A DNA stretch of 64,000 bases, taken from Actinopolyspora lacussalsi (GTDB lineage Bacteria; Actinomycetota; Actinomycetes; Mycobacteriales; Pseudonocardiaceae). The first letter of the stretch is position 1. Every line of letters starts with the position of its first letter. Positions 33,666-44,610 of this stretch are shown one piece after another. The stretch is taken from the NCBI GenBank assembly GCA_030803735.1, contig JAURUC010000001.1, positions 3,365,501 through 3,429,500 of the forward strand, given 5' to 3'. The notes below the pieces were generated by a model. The model was not told the origin of the DNA, made no database searches, and was given only the letters and a program-made list of their open reading frames with translations. Both the position numbers and the translations under genes were made by a program.

Positions 33666-36004
33666 CTTCGGTGGCACCGTCCGAGGAGTCGGACTCCGAG
33701 GGCTACTCGGTGGACCTGGCCGTCACGGGGATGACCTGCGCCGCGTGCGCGACGCGGGTGCAGCGCAAGCTCAACAAGCTCGACGGCGTGTCGGCCAGCG
33801 TCAACTACGCCACCGAGAAGGCCACCGTCGAGGCGTCGAGCGGTGTAGCGGTGGAACGGTTGCTTCGGCAGGTCGAGACAGCGGGATACGGCGCGGAGGT
33901 GATCCGACCCGACAGCCAGCAGGACGGTGACCCGGCCGACCGGGTCCGCTACCTGTGGCGCCGCCTGGTGGTGGCGCTGCTGTGCGGGGTGCCGCTGGCC
34001 GACCTGTCGATCACGCTGGCCCTGACCCCCTCACTGCGGTTCCCGGGGTGGTCGTGGGTGTTGCTGGCTTTGACGCTGCCGGTCGCCACCTGGTGTGCCT
34101 GGCCCTTCCACCGCCAGGCCCTGGTGCAGGCCCGCCACGGAACCACCTCCATGGACACCCTGGTCTCCATCGGCATCCTGACGTCCGCCTGCTGGTCGGG
34201 CTACACGATCTTCGCCTATCGGGAAGCAACGACCGGCGACCAGGGTCTGACGGGACTGCTGCTGGAGCCCGCCGGATCGGTCTACCTGGACGTGGCCGCG
34301 GCGGTCACCATTTTCATGCTCGCCGGACGGCTGCTCGAGGCCAAGGCCAAACAGCGGGCGGGCGGTGCGCTGCACGCGCTGGCCGCGCTCGGTGCCAAGG
34401 ACGTCGCGGTACTGGACCGGGACGGCAACGAGAGTCGGGTGCCGGTCGAGCGGCTGCGGCGCGAGGACCACTTCACGGTTCGCCCCGGTGAGACCGTGGC
34501 CACCGACGGCGAGGTGCTGCGCGGGCACGGCACCGTGGACACCAGCGCGATGAGCGGCGAACCGGTCCCCGTAGAGGCTTCGGCGGGTGACGCGGTCGTG
34601 GGAGGCACCATCCTCACGAGCGGCCGACTGGTTGTGCGGGCGACACGCGTCGGCGAGGAGACCCAACTCGCCCGGCTGCGGGGGCTGGTCGAGCGGGCGC
34701 AGCACGACAAGGCCCGGACGCAGCGGCTGGCCGACCGGATCTCCGGCTGGTTCGTGCCCGCCGTCGGCGTGCTGGCCACGCTGACCCTGCTGAGCTGGTG
34801 GCTGCTCGATGCCCCTCCGGAACGGGCCTTCAGCGCCGCGCTGACCGTGCTGATCATCGCCTGCCCCTGTGCGCTGGGGCTGGCCACTCCCACCGCGCTG
34901 CTGGCGGCCACGGGGCGCGGTGCGCAGCTGGGAATCTTCATCAAGGGGCACCGGGCCCTGGAATCCGCCCGGGCGATCGACACCGTGGTGCTGGACAAGA
35001 CCGGCACCCTGACCACCGGCAGGATGGCCGTAGTCGACCTGCGCACCACCGCGGACACCGACACCGCCACGGTACTGCGGCTCGCGGGCGCCGTGGAGGA
35101 CGCCTGCGAACACGCCGTGGCGCGGGCGATCAGCTCGCTGGCCGGGGACGAGCTCGGACGGCCGGAGCCGGTCACGGACTTCACCAGCCTCTCCGGACTG
35201 GGCGCGGCCGGGACGGTGGCGGGCCGTTCCGTGCTGGTGGGTTCGGCAAGGCTGCTGCGGGAGCGCGGCAGCGAACTGCCCGAGGAGCTCGAAGCCAGGC
35301 GTGTGACGTGGGAGAGCCAGGGGCGCACCACGGTCGCCGTGGCTGTGGACGGCCAAGCGCGGGGGATCTTCGCCCTGACCGACACGGTAAAGCCCTCGGC
35401 GGCTCGCATGGTCGGTGAGCTGCACCGGCTCGGGCTGCGCACGGTGCTGCTCTCCGGTGACAACACCGCCACGGTGCGAGCGGTCGCCGAACGGGTGGGC
35501 ATCGACGAGACGCTGGCCGAGGTACTGCCCGCCGACAAGGCCGCCACCATCGCGGGGCTGCGGGAGCAGGGCCGCACCGTGGCCATGGTCGGCGACGGGA
35601 TCAACGACGCTCCCGCACTCGCCGGTGCCGATCTCGGGATCGCCGTCATCTCCGGTACCGATGTGGCGCTGGACGCGGCCGACCTGCTGCTCGTGCGGGA
35701 CCGGCTGGAGGTCGTCCCCGAGTCGATCACGCTGGCCCGCCGGACGCTGCGCACCATCCGGGGCAACCTGGCCTGGGCCTTCGGCTACAACCTGGCCGCC
35801 CTTCCCCTGGCTGCCCTCGGACTGCTCAACCCGTTGATCGCCGCGGCGGCCATGGCGCTGTCCTCGCTGTTCGTGGTCACCAACAGCCTGCGGCTGCGCA
35901 GGTTCGGCACCGAATCGTCCCGCCGGGAAGCGACTCCGGACGAATCTTCCACCGACGGTTCGCCGGTGGACGGAACCCGGGCCGGCAACGCAACCACCCC
36001 GTAA
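33662..36004 (+). CDS. copA: Copper-transporting P1B-type ATPase
   Basis: 780 residues, ATG at 33662 overlapping the ctaG stop. One N-terminal HMA domain with GMTCAACATRV (residues about 21-31), eight TM helices, CPC copper site in IIACPCALGLATPTALL, phosphorylation site DKTGTLTTG and GDGINDAPALAGADLGIA. The usual P1B 'SEHP' motif reads CEHAVARAI, so the Pro is replaced by Ala, a conservative oddity. It should export Cu(I) from the cytoplasm, or load copper to oxidase assembly as the ctaG coupling suggests. Convergent with clpB; the gap holds repeats. Confidence 0.93.
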   Translation: MTSVAPSEESDSEGYSVDLAVTGMTCAACATRVQRKLNKLDGVSASVNYATEKATVEASSGVAVERLLRQVETAGYGAEVIRPDSQQDGDPADRVRYLWRRLVVALLCGVPLADLSITLALTPSLRFPGWSWVLLALTLPVATWCAWPFHRQALVQARHGTTSMDTLVSIGILTSACWSGYTIFAYREATTGDQGLTGLLLEPAGSVYLDVAAAVTIFMLAGRLLEAKAKQRAGGALHALAALGAKDVAVLDRDGNESRVPVERLRREDHFTVRPGETVATDGEVLRGHGTVDTSAMSGEPVPVEASAGDAVVGGTILTSGRLVVRATRVGEETQLARLRGLVERAQHDKARTQRLADRISGWFVPAVGVLATLTLLSWWLLDAPPERAFSAALTVLIIACPCALGLATPTALLAATGRGAQLGIFIKGHRALESARAIDTVVLDKTGTLTTGRMAVVDLRTTADTDTATVLRLAGAVEDACEHAVARAISSLAGDELGRPEPVTDFTSLSGLGAAGTVAGRSVLVGSARLLRERGSELPEELEARRVTWESQGRTTVAVAVDGQARGIFALTDTVKPSAARMVGELHRLGLRTVLLSGDNTATVRAVAERVGIDETLAEVLPADKAATIAGLREQGRTVAMVGDGINDAPALAGADLGIAVISGTDVALDAADLLLVRDRLEVVPESITLARRTLRTIRGNLAWAFGYNLAALPLAALGLLNPLIAAAAMALSSLFVVTNSLRLRRFGTESSRREATPDESSTDGSPVDGTRAGNATTP

Positions 36005-36065
36005 CGGCGCGGCCGCCCAGTAACGGCGCAGTCATCCCGTAACGGCACTCACCCTGGGGCGGTGT

Positions 36066-36083
36066 CGATTTCTCGCGAAATCG
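36066..36083. repeat. CGATTTC-TCGC-GAAATCG palindrome
   Basis: Exact copy of the 31664-31681 palindrome, here in the copA-clpB convergent gap. Confidence 0.65.
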
Positions 36084-36157
36084 CCGCGCCATCGACGCAG
36101 GACGAACTCCCACCACCCTCGCAGGCAGAGCTCCGACCACCCTGGCCATCGGCACCG

Positions 36158-36262
36158 CCGCGGGTTCTCCGGTGCGGCTCTCGCGAGGACGCCCCCGACG
36201 TTGTGTAGATCGCTACCCGATGTCGGGGGACCCGCAGCGAGAGCCGTGCCAGAGGTTCCGCC
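36158..36262. repeat. Structured ~105-base repeat, copy 1
   Basis: Begins CCGCGGGTTCTCC and ends GAGGTTCCGCC. It folds into nested stems: CGGCTCTCGC with GCGAGAGCCG, then CCCCCGAC with GTCGGGGG, then GTAG/CTAC with loop ATCG. A second copy at 54451-54554 differs in the inner stem on both sides so that pairing is kept. It lies in the copA-clpB convergent gap and could act as a terminator here. Confidence 0.75.
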
Positions 36263-36307
36263 CCGGAACCACCCACGAAAGCCGTGGCAACCGGTTGCCG
36301 GGAAACG

Positions 36308-38890
<2,583 letters not shown>

Positions 38891-39000
38891 TCCTCACCTC
38901 TCTCGTAGCGGCTTCGTCGCCCCGGCGAGGGCATGTCTTCCCGCCATACCCCGAAGGCCGCCCGACGTAACAGCCGCACCACAGCGACTATGGAAACAAA

Positions 39001-39021
39001 CTTGAGCCTGTATGACTCAAC
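39001..39021 (-). promoter_or_regulatory. HAIR operator (HspR-binding inverted repeat) of clpB
   Basis: On the - strand the halves are GTTGAGT and GCTCAAG separated by seven bases, 12 of 14 positions matching the CTTGAGT-N7-ACTCAAG consensus. The position 110 bases before the clpB start is usual for this control. Confidence 0.8.
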
Positions 39022-39083
39022 TATACAGACACGATCCGACTCTCGTCATCCGCACACGCTCGAACCGGGGGCAACCACGAGTT

Positions 39084-39115
39084 CGGGGGACGTCTCGCGT
39101 ACGAAACGTCCCCCG
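39084..39115 (-). terminator. Hairpin downstream of the NmrA-like gene
   Basis: Perfect 10-bp arms CGGGGGACGT / ACGTCCCCCG with a 12-base loop, starting 29 bases beyond the stop of the gene at 39144-39959. It also separates that gene from the clpB promoter. Confidence 0.65.
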
Positions 39116-39143
39116 CTGGTGGTTGATGTCGCGGCACCCGGCC

Positions 39144-39959
39144 TCAGCCGAAGGCCGCGATGTGCCCCCTGGCCCACTGCCGGAAAGTACGCGCGGGCCT
39201 TCCCGTGATCCGCCGAACCGTGTCCGGCAACCCCGGATCCCCACCTTCCGTGGCGAGCATGTCCTCGACGATCCCGGCGGGCATGTACTCCAACATCCGT
39301 CGCCGGGCCTGTTCGGTGCTCAGCTCCACGAACTCGACGGGGCGCCCCAGTTCCTCGGCCAGCACGGCCACCCGCTGCGCGACGGTGAGCTTCTCGGGCC
39401 CCGTCAGCGAGTGGATTCGCTGTTCATGGCCCGACTCGGTGAGAACGCTGGCCGCGACCGCGGCGATGTCGGCGGGATCGACGACCTGCGAACCCTCCGG
39501 GGTCTCGTGGGCGTACACGCTGCCGTGCTCGGTTATCGAGGAGATCCACCGGAACGCGTTGGAGGTGAACTCCCAGGGACGCAGCACGGTCCAGTCGAGC
39601 CCGCTGTCCCGGACGGCCTTCTCCCCGGCCAGCGCCCCACTGCCGATGTAGGAGTCCGGCTGCGTCTCGGCGAGCAGCGAGGAGACCAGCACCACCCGCC
39701 GCACCCCTGCCTCGGCGGCCCGGTGCAGTATCGCCGGGACGTCGCCGGGAGAACCGAGCAGGAAGAACCCCGTAACACCCGCGAAGGCGTCCCGGAGCGA
39801 GTCCGGATCTTCGAGGTCACCGGATACGACCTCGACCCCGTCGGGGAACTCCGCCCCACCGGGATCACGGGTGGTCGCCCGCACCGCGACTCCCGCGTCG
39901 TGCAGGTCACGTACCAGGCAGCGACCGATGTTGCCGGTCGCCGAAGTCACCAGGATCAT
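39144..39959 (-). CDS. NmrA-like NAD(P)-binding atypical SDR
   Basis: 271 residues from the ATG at 39959 (upstream residues in the longer frame are not conserved-looking). Starts MILVTSATGNIGRCLVRDL with the GxxGxxG cofactor motif, followed by AVRATTRDPG and a patch VVSGDLEDPDSLRDAFAGVTGFFLL typical of NmrA / NAD(P)H:quinone-oxidoreductase-2-like proteins. The C-terminus (RRITGRPARTFRQWARGHIAAF) is the standard end of this family. Probably a redox sensor or quinone reductase. Single gene followed by a hairpin. Confidence 0.85.
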   Translation of the reverse strand: MILVTSATGNIGRCLVRDLHDAGVAVRATTRDPGGAEFPDGVEVVSGDLEDPDSLRDAFAGVTGFFLLGSPGDVPAILHRAAEAGVRRVVLVSSLLAETQPDSYIGSGALAGEKAVRDSGLDWTVLRPWEFTSNAFRWISSITEHGSVYAHETPEGSQVVDPADIAAVAASVLTESGHEQRIHSLTGPEKLTVAQRVAVLAEELGRPVEFVELSTEQARRRMLEYMPAGIVEDMLATEGGDPGLPDTVRRITGRPARTFRQWARGHIAAFG

Positions 39960-40164
39960 GCGCTCTCCGAACCTCGTCTCGAAACCAACGGGCGAAACCG
40001 CCGGGTGCGGCGAACCCCGCCGGGGGACTCCGCCGGGAGTTCGCGCCCCGAGGGCGGCACGCGGACGAGTCTGGATCTTCCAGCGCACTCGAAGTCAACG
40101 ATGCCCGGAGCACGACGCCGCGCACCACCGCGCGGCGGGGCCCCTGGGACCGGAGCGACGGCAT

Positions 40165-40180
40165 TGTTTCGCGTGAAACA
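40165..40180. other. parS-like 16-mer
   Basis: TGTTTCGCGTGAAACA differs by a single base from the ParB-binding consensus TGTTTCACGTGAAACA. It is intergenic (39960-40212), between the NmrA-like and YceI genes. The rest of this gap shows nothing I recognise. Confidence 0.6.
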
Positions 40181-40212
40181 TCATCCCGGAGACCGCGAGA
40201 GGCCCGGCCCGC

Positions 40213-41073
40213 TCAGCTCGCGCCCTCGGAGAACACCGCCTGCACGTCCAGCTCGATCCGCAGCGTGGTGCCGATCGCGGCGATTCCGGTGCTCAGCGAC
40301 TGGTTGAAGGTCATCGCGAAGTCCTCGCGCCGCAGGATGGTGCTCGCCGAGGCTGAGGCCCTGGTGCCGCCCCACGGGTCGGCCCCCACCCCGGTGAACC
40401 TGGTCTCCAACCGCACCGGACGGGTGACCCCGCACAGCGTCAGTTCGCCGTCGAGATCCCAGCGGTCGTGCCCGCGCGATATCCCGGTGGAGGTGAAACC
40501 GATCCGGGGGTGGTTCGCGACGTCGAGGAAGTCACCGCTGCGCAGGTGCTCGTCGCGCTGCGCGTTTCCGGTGTCCACGGTCGCGGCGTCGATCCGGACG
40601 TCGACCGAGGAGGACTCCACCGGCCTGGCTATCCGGATCTCACCACCGAACTCGTTGAACCGACCGTGGATGCTGCTGATCCCCAGGTGCTTCGCGGTGG
40701 CACGGATGGCGGAGTGCGCCGGATCGATGTGCCACAACCCGGGCTCGGGCAGCTCGTCACCGCCTCCCACCGGGGAGAGCTCCACCCCGTCCAGTTCGAC
40801 GACGTTGCCCTGCCGCACCATCGCGGTGCGCGCGAGCGGCCGGTGCCCCAGCGCCGTGACGATCGCCGTGTAGCGTCCCGGCGGCAGCGCCTGCACCGTG
40901 GCTTCCCCCGCCGAGTCGGCGGGAACGCGTCCCACCTGGGTTCCCGAGGCGTCGGTGACCGTGAGCACCGCTTCCGGCAGCGGCCAACCACCGAGCGTGC
41001 GGACCCGCACTGTGACCGCTCCGCTCGGTGTCGGATCGTGCCGTTCGCTGACCTCGCCCTGGCCGAGGCTCAT
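40213..41073 (-). CDS. YceI-family lipocalin-like protein with N-terminal carboxypeptidase-regulatory-like domain
   Basis: 286 residues from the ATG at 41073 (frame open to 41208, not convincing). Residues about 17-90 form a beta-sandwich module (VRVRTLGGWPLPEAVLTVTDASG...DSAGEATVQALPPGRYTAIVTALGH) like the domains at the C-terminus of the neighbouring exporter. Residues about 115-286 are YceI: LWHIDPAHSAIRATAKHLGISSIHGRFNEFGGEI and the late SASTILRREDFAMTFNQSLSTG. YceI proteins bind long polyisoprenoid lipids. No signal peptide is visible, so it is probably cytoplasmic, unlike E. coli YceI. It follows the exporter gene by 157 bases on the same strand. Confidence 0.85.
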   Translation of the reverse strand: MSLGQGEVSERHDPTPSGAVTVRVRTLGGWPLPEAVLTVTDASGTQVGRVPADSAGEATVQALPPGRYTAIVTALGHRPLARTAMVRQGNVVELDGVELSPVGGGDELPEPGLWHIDPAHSAIRATAKHLGISSIHGRFNEFGGEIRIARPVESSSVDVRIDAATVDTGNAQRDEHLRSGDFLDVANHPRIGFTSTGISRGHDRWDLDGELTLCGVTRPVRLETRFTGVGADPWGGTRASASASTILRREDFAMTFNQSLSTGIAAIGTTLRIELDVQAVFSEGAS

Positions 41074-41230
41074 CGGAGTGTCCTCCCCTGCGTGAAACCG
41101 CGGAGCCGGGAGTAGCCGGATCCGCCGGTCTGGTTCGAAGAATCGCGCCGTCGGTGAACACGCGGTCGGTGAACGCGCCGTCGGCGATCGGCCCACGGGA
41201 CCGGCCACCCGCGGCGGGCCGGCCCGCCCG

Positions 41231-43942
41231 CTACTCCAGACCGAGGGCGATGTCGTGCTCGACGTGCTCGTCCCGCACGCTGAGGTTGTTCGCGGTCGGC
41301 GCGTAACCGGTGGCGATCACGGTGTAGTCGCCGTGCGAGAGGTCGGTGAACCGGTACTCCCCGTCCGGACCGGTGACCGTGGCCGCGACCACGCCACCCG
41401 AGGAGTCCAGCAGGGTCACCTGGGCCTCCGGCACGGCGTGCCCGAGCCGGGCCGAGCGGATCACGCCGCGCACCTCGGCACCCGACTCCAGCGACACGTC
41501 CAGCGTGGCGCGCTGCCCCTCGGGCAGCGCCACCTCGGTGCTGGTGGGCTGGTATCCCTCGGCGGTGACGGTCAGGGCGTAGGAACCGCCGACCAGATCA
41601 TTGAACTCGTAGCCGCCCCCACCGCCCGTGCGCGCGGCGGCCACCACGGAGCCGCGCACGTCGGTGAGCACCACCGTGGCATCCGGCACCGGTACCGGAC
41701 CACTGTGGACCATGCCGGACAGTCCACCACCGCCGGAGAGTTCGACGTCGTGGCGCACCGTGCGCCCGGATACCGCGACCATGGCCGCCGCGGGCTGGTA
41801 GTCGTCGGCCGCGGCGATCAGCACATAGGTGCCGCCACCGGCGGGTTTCACCCGATAGTTTCCCTGGTCATCCGAGTGGGTGCGATCGACCTGATTTCCC
41901 ACCGAGTCGGTGAGCGTGAGCACCACCCCCGACAGGGGGACCCCAGCCGAACCTCGGACCACGCCGCACACGGTGGGAGCACCGTCGTCCGGGTAGAGCG
42001 AACCGGCCAGACTGGCGCCGTTCGCGCCGTGCCCGTTCGCTCCGAACCCGTTGTTCGACAATGCGGTTGACCTGCCACCCGTCGAGTTCTCCCCAACGTT
42101 GTCCACAGACCTTTCCACATAGTTGTCCACAGGGTCGACCGATGTGTTCACAGGGCGCTCCACTGCCTCCGATATGTGGCCTTCGCGGGTGATCGGCTGC
42201 GCCGAACTCGGTGAACCGGCCACCGATCCGTCACCACCACTCGACGAGTTATCCACAGATTTGCTCAAGTTCTCCACAGCCCGGTGCTTACCGCCCTCCG
42301 CCGACTGGTCGTGCTTTTCGACGGTGGTACGCAGCGGCACCTCGCGAATGAACAGCACGGCGAGCAGCGTCACCACCGAGACGCAGGCGGTGATCAGGAA
42401 CAGGTCCCCGATGGCCCTGCCGTAGGAATCGTGCAGGATCGCCTCGATCGGGGCGGGGAGACTGTTGATGTCCAGCGAGACGCTGCCGTTCCCGCCGCTC
42501 AGCGAGGGGGTCGGTCCGGGCAGTTCCGCCATCCCCTCCCGGGCGTACTCGCTGACCCTGCTGCCCAGCACGGCGCCGAGCACCGAGACCCCGGCGGACC
42601 CGCCGAGGGTGCGGAAGAAGGTCACCACCGAGGTGACCGAGCCCATGTCCTTGATGTCGACGCTGTTCTGCACCGCGAGCACGAGGTTCTGCATCAGGGC
42701 GCCGACCCCGATCCCCATGAGGGCGAGGTAGACGTCCACCAGCGGCAGCGGCGTGTCCGAGTCGATCGTGCTCAGCAGCCCCATCCCCAGGGTCAGCACC
42801 AGACCGCCCCCGATCAGGAACGGTTTGATCTTGCCGGTGACCCGGGAAATGATCTGTCCGGTCACCGTCGAGGAGACGAACAGGCCGAGCACCATCGGCA
42901 GCGTCATCAGTCCTGCCTCGGTGGGGGTGTAGCCGCGCCCGAGCTGGAAGTACTGCGCGAGGAAGACCGCACCGCCGAACATGGCCGTGCCGACGGCGAC
43001 CATGGCGACGATCGCCAGCGAGACCGTGGGATTGCGGAACATTCCCAGCGGCACGATCGGCTCGCGAACCCTGGTCTCCACGAACACCGCGAGTATCACG
43101 GCGAGCACACCGCCCGCCAAGAACCCGAACGTGGCCCAGGAAAGCCAGTCGAACTGCTTGCCCGCCAACGACACCCACGCCAGCAGCAGGCTCACTCCGC
43201 CGACGAGGAACAGCGCGCCGAACCAGTCGATGGAGACATCGCGCTTGATCACCGGCAACCGCAGGACTCGTCCCAGCACCAGGAACGCGATCACCGCGAT
43301 CGGCGCTGTCACCCAGAAACACCAGCGCCACCCGAGCGGCGAATCCACGATGAGTCCACCGACCAGCGGTCCACTGGTGGTGGCCACGGCGAAGGTGGCA
43401 CCGATGTAGCCGGTGTAGCGACCGCGGTCGCGCGGCGCGACCATCGCGGCGAGCACCACCTGGATCAGCGCCTGCATCCCGCCCATACCGATGCCCTGGA
43501 TGGCGCGGAAACCGATGAGCATCCCCATCGACTGCGAGAAACCGCCGAGCACCGAACCGATCGTGAAGATGGTGATCGAGAGCTGGTACAGCAGTTTCTT
43601 GCTGAACAGGTCCGAGAGCTTGCCCCAGATCGGGGTGGTGGCCGTGGAGGTCAGCAGCATGGCCGTGACCACCCAGGTGTACTGGCCCTGCGTACCGTTG
43701 AGTTCCGCGGTGATCCTGGGCAGCGCGTTGGACACGATCGTGGAGCTCAGGATCGCCACCAGCAGGGCCAACAGCAGCCCGGTCAGCGCCTTGAGCACCT
43801 GGCGGTGCGTCATGGGGCCGCCGACCCCTCCCTGGTCACCGGCACCGGGGGGCGAGGTGTCCCGCGCTGGGGCCCGGTCGTCGGCGGCCTCGCCGGACGA
43901 AGCGAGCCCCGCCCCGGCTCCCGCGACGTTCGAGGTGGTCAT
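41231..43942 (-). CDS. DHA2-family MFS drug exporter with three C-terminal carboxypeptidase-regulatory-like domains
   Basis: 903 residues from the ATG at 43942 (ribosome site GGAAGG; start overlaps the MarR stop). Residues about 45-545 are a 14-TM EmrB/QacA-type exporter: ALLVAILSSTIVSNALPRITAEL, GAIQGIGMGG-like motif (FRAIQGIGMGGMQAL) and GPLVGGLIVDSPLGWRWCFWV. A hydrophilic linker of about 120 residues carries repeated V-[DE]-N motifs. The last 240 residues hold three beta-sandwich repeats beginning GVVRGSAGVPLSGVVLTLTD, GMVHSGPVPVPDATVVLTD and GVIRSARLGHAVPEAQVTLLD. With 14 helices the tail should be cytoplasmic. It lies in an operon with MarR upstream and YceI downstream. Substrate unknown. 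Confidence 0.9.
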   Translation of the reverse strand: MTTSNVAGAGAGLASSGEAADDRAPARDTSPPGAGDQGGVGGPMTHRQVLKALTGLLLALLVAILSSTIVSNALPRITAELNGTQGQYTWVVTAMLLTSTATTPIWGKLSDLFSKKLLYQLSITIFTIGSVLGGFSQSMGMLIGFRAIQGIGMGGMQALIQVVLAAMVAPRDRGRYTGYIGATFAVATTSGPLVGGLIVDSPLGWRWCFWVTAPIAVIAFLVLGRVLRLPVIKRDVSIDWFGALFLVGGVSLLLAWVSLAGKQFDWLSWATFGFLAGGVLAVILAVFVETRVREPIVPLGMFRNPTVSLAIVAMVAVGTAMFGGAVFLAQYFQLGRGYTPTEAGLMTLPMVLGLFVSSTVTGQIISRVTGKIKPFLIGGGLVLTLGMGLLSTIDSDTPLPLVDVYLALMGIGVGALMQNLVLAVQNSVDIKDMGSVTSVVTFFRTLGGSAGVSVLGAVLGSRVSEYAREGMAELPGPTPSLSGGNGSVSLDINSLPAPIEAILHDSYGRAIGDLFLITACVSVVTLLAVLFIREVPLRTTVEKHDQSAEGGKHRAVENLSKSVDNSSSGGDGSVAGSPSSAQPITREGHISEAVERPVNTSVDPVDNYVERSVDNVGENSTGGRSTALSNNGFGANGHGANGASLAGSLYPDDGAPTVCGVVRGSAGVPLSGVVLTLTDSVGNQVDRTHSDDQGNYRVKPAGGGTYVLIAAADDYQPAAAMVAVSGRTVRHDVELSGGGGLSGMVHSGPVPVPDATVVLTDVRGSVVAAARTGGGGGYEFNDLVGGSYALTVTAEGYQPTSTEVALPEGQRATLDVSLESGAEVRGVIRSARLGHAVPEAQVTLLDSSGGVVAATVTGPDGEYRFTDLSHGDYTVIATGYAPTANNLSVRDEHVEHDIALGLE
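42099..42278 (+). other. Cluster of DnaA-box-like 9-mers inside the exporter linker
   Basis: TTGTCCACA at 42099-42107 and 42123-42131, CTTTCCACA at 42111-42119, TTATCCACA at 42249-42257 and TTCTCCACA at 42270-42278, all on the + strand. A weaker TGTTCACA is at 42145-42152. They encode the V-D/E-N repeats of the linker on the other strand, so they are either a by-product of that peptide repeat or a true DnaA-binding patch. Confidence 0.5.
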
Positions 43943-44448
43943 CGATTTCCTTCCTCGGCCGTGCCTTCCGGGTTCGCGAGGTCTTCCGGGGTCGCGAGCA
44001 GCTGTCTGGAAGCGGTCAGCAAGTCTTCCGAAAGGGCGCGGAGCAGTTCGTCCAGTTCGGCGAGCCGACTCTCGTCCCAGTCGTCGAGCACCGCCTCGCT
44101 GAGCCAGCGCGCCTTCTGCCGCTCGCGCTCCTCGAGTGCGGCCCGTCCCCGCTCGGTGGCTCGCAGCAACGAGACCCTGCGGTCGGTCGGATCGGGTCTG
44201 CGCTCGATCAGCCCCTCCTGTTCGAGCTGACCGAGCTGTCTGCTCACCACGGAGGTGTCCACGACCCGGTGGTGCGCCAGATCGGACGCCCTGGACTCGC
44301 CACCGTGGACCAGCTCGGACAACAGACCGGTCCCCGACGTGCTCAGTTCGTTGCCGTGCTGCGCCCGCTGCAGCGCGAGCTGCCTTATTCCCAGCAACTT
44401 GCGGAGCGGTTCCAGTAACCGCTCGCAGGACTCGAAGTGCGATCCCAT
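43939..44448 (-). CDS. MarR-family regulator
   Basis: 169 residues from the ATG at 44448 (AAGGAATG upstream; longer frame to 44505 would run over the operator). Winged-helix core: LSTSGTGLLSELVHGGESRASDLAHHRVVDTSVVSRQLGQLEQEGLIERRPDPTDRRVSLLRATERG, a textbook MarR DNA-binding region. It is translationally coupled to the exporter it presumably represses. The perfect inverted repeat 12 bases upstream is its probable operator. Ligand unknown, possibly an exported phenolic. Confidence 0.92.
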   Translation of the reverse strand: MGSHFESCERLLEPLRKLLGIRQLALQRAQHGNELSTSGTGLLSELVHGGESRASDLAHHRVVDTSVVSRQLGQLEQEGLIERRPDPTDRRVSLLRATERGRAALEERERQKARWLSEAVLDDWDESRLAELDELLRALSEDLLTASRQLLATPEDLANPEGTAEEGNR

Positions 44449-44459
44449 CGGGCATTCCT

Positions 44460-44476
44460 TTGGTTGGTACAACCAA
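44460..44476. promoter_or_regulatory. Probable MarR operator
   Basis: Perfect 7-bp arms TTGGTTG / CAACCAA with a GTA spacer, 12 bases before the MarR start codon and directly next to its ribosome site. Size and spacing fit MarR dimers. Confidence 0.65.
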
Positions 44477-44610
44477 CCATAAGAATCCTTAGTTTCAGTA
44501 AGCAACTTGATTGGCGGAGGCGGAGACGGAGGTCACACTCGACCTCTCGGCCCGGTTCTCCCGAATCTCCCGCGGGCCGCGAGGCGGAGCAGTCAAGTCC
44601 TTCAGTGTGG

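Noticed and set aside
42284..44230. 648-codon + strand frame opposite the DHA2 exporter and MarR genes
   Set aside because: Antisense frame rich in Arg/His/Gln/Glu, crosses two real genes.
43943..44476. N-terminal extension of the exporter to 44476
   Set aside because: It overlaps the MarR gene in another frame and is Arg-rich; the ATG at 43942 has a ribosome site and a natural MFS start.
44500..44610. tRNA attachment site for the integrase
   Set aside because: No cloverleaf or repeat of a tRNA 3' end could be recognised on either side of the island.
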